Positions 5,341 through 10,867 of a DNA stretch of 10,867 nucleotides are shown here, piece by piece. Position 1 is the first letter of the stretch. Each line of letters starts with the position of its first letter. The notes under the pieces were generated by a model. That model saw nothing but the letters and a program-made list of their open reading frames with translations. It ran no database searches and was not told the origin of the DNA. The stretch lies in assembly GCA_023441725.1 (NCBI GenBank), contig JAEZNV010000175.1, positions 1 to 10,867 on the forward strand, in the 5' to 3' direction. The DNA is from Actinomycetes bacterium. GTDB taxonomy: Bacteria > Actinomycetota > Coriobacteriia > Coriobacteriales > Coriobacteriaceae. The translations under genes and the position numbers were made by a program.

Positions 5341-6864
5341 ATGCCGTGCACAACGATTTTGGTTGGTAAGAACGCGAGCTACGACGGGTCGACGCTTGTC
5401 GCCCGCAATGAGGACTCGTCCAACGGGGTGTTTGAGCCCAAGCGCATGCGCGTGGTACATCCCGACGAGCAGCCGCGCGTCTACACGAGTGTCCTGAGCC
5501 ACCTGTCCATTGAGCTGCCCGACAACCCCATGCGTTACACAAGCGTCCCCGACGTTGTCCCGGGTCATGGCATTTGGGCCGAGGCCGGCTTCAACGAGCT
5601 CAATGTTGGCATGTCCGCAACCGAGACGCTCACCACCAACGAGCGCGTCCGCGGCGCCGATCCGCTCGTGGACTACGTGCCCGCCAAGGGCAACGAGGGC
5701 GAGGAAGGCTATGTTCCGGCGCAGCCCGGCGGTCTGGGTGAGGAGGACATGGTGACCCTGGTGCTGCCGTATGCCAAGTCCGCCCGCGACGGCGTGCGTA
5801 TCCTGGGCGACCTCCTCGAGCGCTATGGCACCTATGAGAACAATGGCATTGCCTTTAGCGACGTTGACGAGATCTGGTGGCTCGAGACCATCGGCGGCCA
5901 CCACTGGATCGCCAAGCGCGTGCCCGATGACGCCTATGTGACCATGCCTAACCAGCTGGGCATCGACAGCTTTGACCTGGACGACGCCGAGGGCGCCCAG
6001 GCCGACCACATGTGCTCTGCCGACCTGCGCACCTGGATGGCCGAGTGGCATCTGGACCTGACGCTGGGCGTCGAGGGCGACGGTCCGGCGACGGTCTTTA
6101 ATCCGCGCGAGGCCTTTGGCTCGCACAGCGACAGCGACCATGTCTACAACACGCCGCGCGCCTGGTACATGCAGCGCTGCCTCAACCCAAGCGATGTGTG
6201 GGACGGTCCCGAGGCCGACTACACGCCCGAGAGCGACGACATCCCCTGGAGCCGCGTGCCCGAGCGCAAGGTGACCATCGAAGATGTCAAGTACGTGCTT
6301 TCGAGCCACTACCAGGGCACGGAGTACGACTGCTACGGCAGCAAGGGCACGCCCGCCACGCGCGGCGCCTATCGTCCTATCGGCATCAACCGCAACAGCC
6401 AGCTCGCCGTGCTGCAGCTGCGTCCCTATGCGCAGCCTGCGTATCGCGCCGTGCAGTGGATGGCGTTTGGCTCCAACTCGTTTAACGCGCTCGTGCCGCT
6501 GTACGCCAACGTCGAGACCATGCCCGAGTACTATGCCAACACGCAGGCTCGCGTGACGTCCGAGAATTTCTATTGGGCAAATCGCCTGATCGGTGCCTTG
6601 GCCGATGTTCGCTTCCATGAGTGTGGTCGCGCGGTCGAGGACTATCAGGAGAAGGTCGGCGGCATGGGCCACAAGCAGATTCACGACGTTGACGCTGCCG
6701 CAGCCGCGCTGCCCGAGGCCGAGGTGCCCGCCGAGCTCGCCCGCGCCAACGAGGCCTTTGCCGAGCTCGTACGCGTGGAGACCGATACTCTGTTGGGCAA
6801 GGTGCTCTACACCACGAGCTGTGCCATGAAGAACTCCTTCGCGATGAACGATAACGTAAGGTAG
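5341..6864 (+). CDS. C69-family dipeptidase
   Basis: This gene encodes a 507-residue protein matching peptidase family C69 (dipeptidase A type), N-terminal-nucleophile hydrolases that cleave a broad range of dipeptides. The N-terminus MPCTTILVGKNAS...DGSTLVARNEDS is diagnostic: the Cys in the CTT motif (Cys3 here) is the catalytic nucleophile and becomes active once exposed as the first residue. Here only Met-Pro would need removal. Further landmarks include GHGIWAEAGFNELNVGMSATET, DEIWWLETIGGHHWIA and VYNTPRAW. No signal peptide is visible, so a cytoplasmic role in peptide or amino-acid nutrition is likely. AAGGAGG ends 0 nt before an ATG at 5335 and about 6 nt before the ATG at 5341, so I prefer 5341. 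The length fits the family. It appears monocistronic, with a hairpin after its stop. Confidence 0.93.
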   Translation: MPCTTILVGKNASYDGSTLVARNEDSSNGVFEPKRMRVVHPDEQPRVYTSVLSHLSIELPDNPMRYTSVPDVVPGHGIWAEAGFNELNVGMSATETLTTNERVRGADPLVDYVPAKGNEGEEGYVPAQPGGLGEEDMVTLVLPYAKSARDGVRILGDLLERYGTYENNGIAFSDVDEIWWLETIGGHHWIAKRVPDDAYVTMPNQLGIDSFDLDDAEGAQADHMCSADLRTWMAEWHLDLTLGVEGDGPATVFNPREAFGSHSDSDHVYNTPRAWYMQRCLNPSDVWDGPEADYTPESDDIPWSRVPERKVTIEDVKYVLSSHYQGTEYDCYGSKGTPATRGAYRPIGINRNSQLAVLQLRPYAQPAYRAVQWMAFGSNSFNALVPLYANVETMPEYYANTQARVTSENFYWANRLIGALADVRFHECGRAVEDYQEKVGGMGHKQIHDVDAAAAALPEAEVPAELARANEAFAELVRVETDTLLGKVLYTTSCAMKNSFAMNDNVR

Positions 6865-6882
6865 AGTCGAACTTGCAACGAG

Positions 6883-6921
6883 CGAGCGGGGCAAACGCCG
6901 TCAAAGGCTTTGCCCCGCTCG
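6883..6921 (+). terminator. GC-rich hairpin after the dipeptidase gene
   Basis: The arm CGAGCGGGGCAAA (6883-6895) pairs perfectly with TTTGCCCCGCTCG (6909-6921). The loop can add three more pairs (6897-6899 with 6906-6908) past a one-base bulge. It starts 18 nt after the stop codon. There is no real T-tract afterwards (GATTCCTATC), so it may end transcription weakly or protect the 3' end. Confidence 0.5.
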
Positions 6922-6947
6922 ATTCCTATCTTGGCGGTAAAACGATT

Positions 6948-6977
6948 TTGTGTCGTTCGCCCAATCTTGGGTACAAG
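6948..6977 (+). promoter_or_regulatory. Weak promoter candidate for the phasin-like/AarF operon
   Basis: TTGTGT (6948-6953) and TACAAG (6972-6977) are 18 nt apart, about 36 nt upstream of the start at 7013. Both boxes match the consensus only in part, so this is tentative. Confidence 0.3.
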
Positions 6978-7012
6978 AAGGCCAATGCAATTGTTCATGA
7001 TTGGAGTCAACC

Positions 7013-7429
7013 ATGGTTATGAAACTCGATCAGCTTGTTAACGGTGCCATCAACGTGGGCTTCGGTGCCGCCGCCGTTGCCGTCGAGGGCGGCAAGAAGG
7101 TTCTCGACGACCTCGGTACCAAGGGTGAGCAGGTCCGCAAGGATGCCGGCACCCCCGATATCGCCCGCAGTGTATCCGACATGTTCGAGCAGGCCGGCGG
7201 CACCATCTCCGACCTGACCGAGCGCCTGGGCATGCAGGGCGAGACTGCGGCACAGCGCGTGCTCGACGAGCTCATCCTGGCCCGCGTCCGCGTTATGACC
7301 GGCCCCGAGCGCACGGCCTTCCTGGCCCATGTGCGCGACATCGTCGATTCGGTCGAGGACAACGTGACCTCGGTGCCCGTCGAGTCTGTTGAGCCCGACG
7401 ACGCAGAGGACGCCGAAGAGGCCGAGTAG
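7013..7429 (+). CDS. Phasin-like small protein
   Basis: This gene encodes a 138-residue protein. I chose the ATG at 7013 because GGAG (7003-7006) sits 6 nt upstream; a second ATG two codons later is possible. Residues 8-30 are Gly/Ala-rich and weakly amphipathic, followed by KKVLDDLGTKGEQVRKDAG. The KGE at 37-39 after a helical stretch matches the pattern of phasin-family (PhaF-like) polypeptides. The middle (50-115) looks helical, and the tail (122-138) is strongly acidic. In bacteria that make no polyhydroxyalkanoate, such proteins occur next to AarF/ABC1 kinases with unknown role; that gene begins 9 nt after this stop, and co-transcription is nearly certain. It may be a membrane- or lipid-associated partner of the kinase. 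No granule-synthesis gene is visible. Confidence 0.82.
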   Translation: MVMKLDQLVNGAINVGFGAAAVAVEGGKKVLDDLGTKGEQVRKDAGTPDIARSVSDMFEQAGGTISDLTERLGMQGETAAQRVLDELILARVRVMTGPERTAFLAHVRDIVDSVEDNVTSVPVESVEPDDAEDAEEAE

Positions 7430-7437
7430 CAGCGCAG

Positions 7438-9201
7438 ATGGCAGATTCCACCACCGATTACAACAATCTAGATCCCTTGGGCGACGAGACGGCGGTTGTC
7501 GATGAGGTTGAGGCCGCCGTCTCGGGCGCTCGCAAGAAGCCGCGCGCTGTCGATATGGTCCCCGAGGAGCCCGACGCGATGGCGCCGGACGAGGAATACC
7601 AGCTCACGCCGGCAGGTCGTCGTGAGCGCATTGGGCAGATCGTTCGCCTGATCAAAAAGTATCGCGTATGGGATAACCTCACGCCGGTGCGCCTGCGTCG
7701 TCTGCTCGAAGAGCTCGGCCCCATGTTCGTTAAGATGGGGCAGATTCTGGCCAACCGCTCCGAGATTTTGCCGCAGCGGTTTTGCGACGAGCTGCGTCGC
7801 CTGCGCTCCGACGTAGAGCCGGTGCCGTATGAGGTAGTGCTCCGCTGTCTGGAAGAGGAGTACGGCCAGCGCTTGGGGCAGATGTTCGACGCGATCGACC
7901 CCAACCCGCTCGGAAGCGCGTCGCTCGCGCAAGTTCACCGTGCCCGTCTGGTGACGGGCGAGGACGTGGCCGTTAAGGTCCAGCGCCCCGGCGCGCAACA
8001 GGTCATGGCGCAGGACATCGACATCATCCGTTCGGTGGTGCGCATCGTTTCCAAGTTCGTCAACACCGATCAGTTTGTTGACCTGCACGGCGTGGTCGAA
8101 GAGCTGTGGACCTCGTTTCGCGAGGAAACCAACTTTTTGGCCGAGGCCAAAAACCTCAACGATTTCTATGAGTTCCACAAAAGCGTGCATGGCGTGTCGT
8201 GTCCCAAATCCTACTTGGACCTTTGCACCGAACACGTCGTGGTCATGGACTACATTGACGGCATCTCGATTGCCGATCCCGAGCGCCTGGTGGCCGAGGG
8301 CTATGACCTGGAAAAGATTGGCTCGGCGATTGTCGAGGACTATTCGACGCAGGTGCTCGATGACGGCTTTTTCCATGCCGACCCGCATGCGGGAAACATC
8401 ATTCTCAAGGACGGCATCGTCTACTTTATCGACCTGGGCATGGTCGGGCGCATGTCGAGCCACGACCGCGGTATCGTTAAGGACATGATTTTCGCCGTGG
8501 CCGAGGGTGACGTTCCCAAGCTCAAGGACTCGCTTATGCGCTTTGCCGTGACACGCGGCGACTCGGCCGAGCTTGACCATTCGGCCTTTTTGTCCGATCT
8601 GGACTTTATCGTTGCTGACTTCGCGGGTCTTGACCTTAAGGATCTTGATATCGGCGAGTTTTTGACCTCGCTGCTAAATTTGGCGCGCAAGAACGATGTT
8701 GAGCTGCCGAGCGTGGTGACGATGTTCGCCCGCGGCATGGTGACGCTCGAGGGCCTGCTGACCGAGTACATGCCCAACGTCAACATGATCCAGATCATCC
8801 AGACGCATATCAAAAACGAGAAGAGCACCTATGCGCGCGTCCGCGAAATGGGGCGCGATCTTGCCGCGAGCAGCTATCGCGCGGCAAAAGGCTCGCTCGA
8901 GGCGGCCGAGTATCTGGGCTTGGCGTCGCGCATGCTCACGCGCGGCCAGCTTAAGCTAAACACACAGATCATGAGCAGCGATAAGGCGCTGCGACAGCTG
9001 GGCGGAATTATCGACCGCATGTCGATGGCAATTGTGATCGCCGGTCTGTTTATCGGTTCGTCGGTGGTGTACTACGCACGCATCGAGCCGGTTGTGTTTG
9101 GTATCCCGGTTATTGGCTTTATGGGCTACGTGAGCGCGCTGGTGCTGGCGCTGATGCTGGGCCGCGAGATCTGGCGCAACAGCCACGGCGGCAAGCGTTA
9201 A
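7438..9201 (+). CDS. AarF/ABC1/UbiB-family atypical kinase
   Basis: This gene encodes a 587-residue member of the ABC1/ADCK/UbiB atypical kinase family. Diagnostic features in order are: the KxGQ motif (KMGQ, 99-102), the Ala-rich nucleotide loop PLGSASLAQVH (157-167) that replaces the usual Gly-rich loop, invariant Lys180 in VAVKVQRPG, the HADPHAGN catalytic loop (313-320), and the metal-binding DLG (332-334). All catalytic positions are intact. Two membrane helices close the chain (about 530-547 and 552-575), as in many bacterial UbiB proteins. The N-terminal 60 residues are acidic and probably disordered. In ubiquinone makers UbiB supports quinone synthesis; here a link to menaquinone, isoprenoid lipids or the phasin-like neighbour is only inference. 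The gene starts 9 nt after the preceding stop with no strong SD of its own, so translational coupling is likely. Confidence 0.95.
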   Translation: MADSTTDYNNLDPLGDETAVVDEVEAAVSGARKKPRAVDMVPEEPDAMAPDEEYQLTPAGRRERIGQIVRLIKKYRVWDNLTPVRLRRLLEELGPMFVKMGQILANRSEILPQRFCDELRRLRSDVEPVPYEVVLRCLEEEYGQRLGQMFDAIDPNPLGSASLAQVHRARLVTGEDVAVKVQRPGAQQVMAQDIDIIRSVVRIVSKFVNTDQFVDLHGVVEELWTSFREETNFLAEAKNLNDFYEFHKSVHGVSCPKSYLDLCTEHVVVMDYIDGISIADPERLVAEGYDLEKIGSAIVEDYSTQVLDDGFFHADPHAGNIILKDGIVYFIDLGMVGRMSSHDRGIVKDMIFAVAEGDVPKLKDSLMRFAVTRGDSAELDHSAFLSDLDFIVADFAGLDLKDLDIGEFLTSLLNLARKNDVELPSVVTMFARGMVTLEGLLTEYMPNVNMIQIIQTHIKNEKSTYARVREMGRDLAASSYRAAKGSLEAAEYLGLASRMLTRGQLKLNTQIMSSDKALRQLGGIIDRMSMAIVIAGLFIGSSVVYYARIEPVVFGIPVIGFMGYVSALVLALMLGREIWRNSHGGKR

Positions 9202-9286
9202 TGATTTCCCGGGGTCGGGGAAACGGGTTATTTTGCTCGGCACCCCATCCCCACCCTTTTCTATCGCAAACCATAGCTTTTACCTT

Positions 9287-9314
9287 GGGCTTCGCCTGTG
9301 TGCGGGGCCCTTTT
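9287..9314 (+). terminator. Intrinsic terminator after the AarF gene
   Basis: GGGCTTCGC (9287-9295) pairs with GCGGGGCCC (9302-9310), nine pairs including two G-U, around a 6-nt loop. TTTT follows at 9311-9314. It lies about 85 nt after the AarF stop and just before the riboswitch promoter. Confidence 0.65.
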
Positions 9315-9341
9315 GCGTGCTACCATATCGACAGTAATAAT
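9313..9341 (+). promoter_or_regulatory. Promoter candidate for the riboswitch-controlled transcript
   Basis: TTGCGT (9313-9318) and AATAAT (9336-9341, five of six matches) are 17 nt apart. Initiation near 9348 would put the start directly at the 5' end of the riboswitch, which supports the call. Confidence 0.45.
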
Positions 9342-9344
9342 CGA

Positions 9345-9530
9345 TGGCCTAGATGGTGGTGCGGAGACGCACGAATGCGCGGTTTTCCTGCGCGTTTGGG
9401 AGAATCGGGGTGCAAGTCCCCGGCTGTGCCAGTAACCGTAATTCCTCTTGGCCCGGGATGGCCGCGTCGCAGATCGGACGACGCGCCCGGGTCGGTAAGG
9501 TTAAGTCGGATCGCCTCCCATCTTGCACGC
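9345..9530 (+). ncRNA. Cobalamin riboswitch
   Basis: The core is recognisable. GGGAGAATCGGGGTGCAAGT begins at 9398, and its short stem GGGG/CCCC (9407-9410 with 9418-9421) encloses the conserved TGCAAGT. GGCTGTGCCAGTAACCGTAA follows at 9422. A variable GC-rich arm (about 9448-9492) leads to the B12 box TAAGTCGGATCGCCTCCC (9502-9519). This order matches the Cobalamin riboswitch family, which binds B12 derivatives and normally lowers expression when B12 is plentiful. The exact 5' and 3' ends are estimates. The expression platform probably lies between about 9530 and the start codon of the next gene. No clear terminator with a T-run follows, so control at translation is more likely than at transcription. 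Confidence 0.88.
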
Positions 9531-9666
9531 GGCCGCGGCGCATGCCGCCGGTACGCGTTGGGCTCTGGAGGGAAGGGGGACCCCGATGGGGGTACTCGAG
9601 CGCAATACGCGCGATGACGTGGGGCAGCCGCTGGGCAATGCTCCAAGTGCAGACAGTAGGAGACAA

Positions 9667-10867
9667 ATGGATATGTTTGAGGACGAGTGTCAGCGTGCCT
9701 CGTGGCGTCGTCATGGGGTGATTGCGCGCGGCGTAGCCAGGCGCGGTCTGGTGGCCTTCCTGGCGTTTGCCATGGCTTTTGGCACCACGCCGGCACAGCT
9801 GTGGGCCGAAGGCGCCGAGGGCATTGCCGACGCCGTGACTCAGGCCGCGACGGGCGGCGAGGGCGCGGCGGCCGACGATGGCGCTGCTGCCGATACCGGT
9901 GTGAACGGTGCGCCGGCGAGCGCTGCTGCCGATGGCGCCGACGCGGATCAGGGCGCAACTGCGAGTGCCGCGAATGGCGATGACACCGACACGGGCAACG
10001 CGACTGAGTCTGAGAACTCTGCTGCGACGCCTGTCGCTTCGGAGCAGGGCGAGCCGAAGGCCGCTGCCGCTTCTGCCACGACGCTTTCCAGCGAGGCCAA
10101 GGTCTTCATCCAGGACACCAAGGATAAGGACAACTCGTATTCCACGAAGTCGGGGGCGCTCAAGGCTGGCGAGACGCTTTGGGCAAACATGTACGATGAG
10201 GACGAGGATGACCTCTACGGTTCTTCCTACTCCGTCGACAATCCCGGCACCTGGACTTACGCCTGGCTTGCCGGCACGACCAAGGCCAGCAGCAACGTTG
10301 CCGACTACACCGAGGTCGTAGGCAACGAGCAATCGCTCACCGTTACCGATGCCATGGTGGGCAAGTACCTCATCTGCAAGGTGACGGCGGATGGCAAGGA
10401 CTACTACGGCCCCTCGGTTTCGTACGGCTCGGGCATTAACCCCAACTACATCCCCGGCCCCGTGCTGGACGCCGGCCAAATGGAGCTTTACAGCGTCAAG
10501 CTGAATAGCGACACGCCGAGCATAGGCGATACTCTGACGGCGACTCCGTACAAGGATTGGTCGAGCCCCGCGGGCTCTGACGCCAAGGTCACCTACACCT
10601 GGTCCGCTTCCACCTCTTCCTCCTCGGGCTTTACCAAGATCGAGGGCGAGACGGGCGCTACGCTCGTGGTGGGCGACGACCTCGAGGGTAAGTACATTAA
10701 GGTCGAGGCCACTGCCGGCGTCAACACGGTGAGCAAGACCACTTCCAGTAAGGTCAAACAGGCCGGTGCGGTCGAGATTTCGGCCGTGTCCATTATCAAC
10801 ACCAAGGACAACACGAGCGTCTTTGCGGTGGGGGATACCGCTAAGGCTCGCGCCAAGGAGAAGGGCG
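9667..10867 (+). CDS. Large secreted protein with Ig-like repeats, 3' part missing
   Basis: The frame is open from the ATG at 9667 through the right edge, giving 400 codons. TAGGAG lies 4 nt upstream. An in-frame ATG at 9586 with AAGGGGGA upstream is the alternative; the 27 extra codons include AGG-AGA, unusual for this genome, so I prefer 9667. The N-terminus has an Arg-rich region, a hydrophobic core LVAFLAFAMAF (28-38) and likely cleavage after Ala43 or Ala47. An Ala/Asp/Gly/Thr low-complexity region follows (about 48-135), probably a wall-spanning or flexible stalk. Two related units (about 148-260 and 272-366) share a GETL/GDTL strand, a tyrosine/tryptophan core (TYAWLAG, TYTWSAS) and a closing VGKYLICKVTADG or EGKYIKVEATAG. 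They look like bacterial Ig-like domains; a third begins near 370. Riboswitch control suggests a cobalamin-related role, perhaps with a ligand-binding domain beyond the edge. Confidence 0.85.
   Translation, partial: MDMFEDECQRASWRRHGVIARGVARRGLVAFLAFAMAFGTTPAQLWAEGAEGIADAVTQAATGGEGAAADDGAAADTGVNGAPASAAADGADADQGATASAANGDDTDTGNATESENSAATPVASEQGEPKAAAASATTLSSEAKVFIQDTKDKDNSYSTKSGALKAGETLWANMYDEDEDDLYGSSYSVDNPGTWTYAWLAGTTKASSNVADYTEVVGNEQSLTVTDAMVGKYLICKVTADGKDYYGPSVSYGSGINPNYIPGPVLDAGQMELYSVKLNSDTPSIGDTLTATPYKDWSSPAGSDAKVTYTWSASTSSSSGFTKIEGETGATLVVGDDLEGKYIKVEATAGVNTVSKTTSSKVKQAGAVEISAVSIINTKDNTSVFAVGDTAKARAKEKG

Larger units (their letters stand above)
9202..9344. other. Intergenic region between AarF gene and riboswitch
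   Basis: This stretch holds a weak mismatched G/C hairpin (9211-9220 with 9243-9252, then TTTT at 9257-9260), the better terminator at 9287-9314, and the promoter candidate for the riboswitch transcript. No gene is supported. Confidence 0.5.

Noticed and set aside
5326..6894. A 522-codon open frame on the minus strand opposite the dipeptidase gene
   Set aside because: It mirrors the strong GC-biased codon pattern of the plus-strand gene, resembles no family I know, and the plus strand carries unmistakable C69 motifs and a good ribosome site.
7468..8580. A 370-codon minus-strand open frame opposite the AarF gene
   Set aside because: It is rich in His/Val/Arg/Leu, typical of the antisense of high-GC coding DNA, and the plus strand has complete kinase motifs.

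Overview
The window looks like chromosomal DNA from a high-GC Gram-positive anaerobe. My best guess is Collinsella or a close relative in the Coriobacteriia (Actinomycetota). This rests on GC-rich third codon positions, Gram-positive lipoprotein and secretion signals, SD-led genes and the mix of families: C69 dipeptidase, FchA/FolD pair, phasin-like plus AarF kinase pair, and a B12-riboswitch-controlled Ig-like surface protein. It is an inference from content, not a taxonomic placement.

Layout. Positions 1-2120 hold three minus-strand envelope genes: the start of a Tat-type exported protein cut by the window edge, then two paralogous lipoproteins, each followed by its own terminator-like hairpin. 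From 2473 on every gene is on the plus strand. First comes a single-pass membrane protein with an N-terminal zinc ribbon (2473-3312). Next is a two-gene folate operon, fchA-folD (3497-4986), whose leader carries a promoter-like sequence followed at once by a strong terminator-like hairpin. A 230-bp, AT-richer, palindrome-bounded element resembling a MITE (5024-5253) separates folD from a C69 dipeptidase (5341-6864). A phasin-like small protein and an AarF/ABC1/UbiB-family membrane kinase form the next operon (7013-9201). After a terminator comes a cobalamin riboswitch (about 9345-9530) and the first 400 codons of a large secreted protein with Ig-like repeats, cut by the right edge.

How the parts relate. 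FchA and FolD act on adjacent one-carbon steps (methenyl-THF hydrolysis and methylene-THF oxidation). The FolD here lacks the catalytic lysine and glutamine used for cyclohydrolysis in well-studied FolD enzymes, so FchA may supply that activity. The lipoproteins and the zinc-ribbon protein share a simple plan: an anchor, a low-complexity linker and a compact exposed domain. The riboswitch implies that the last protein is made when B12 is scarce, so it may take part in cobalamin capture.

Most interesting: the altered FolD active site beside fchA, the long inverted-repeat element, the terminator-like hairpin in the fchA leader, and a B12 riboswitch in front of an Ig-repeat surface protein. No tRNA, rRNA, CRISPR array or transposase gene was seen.
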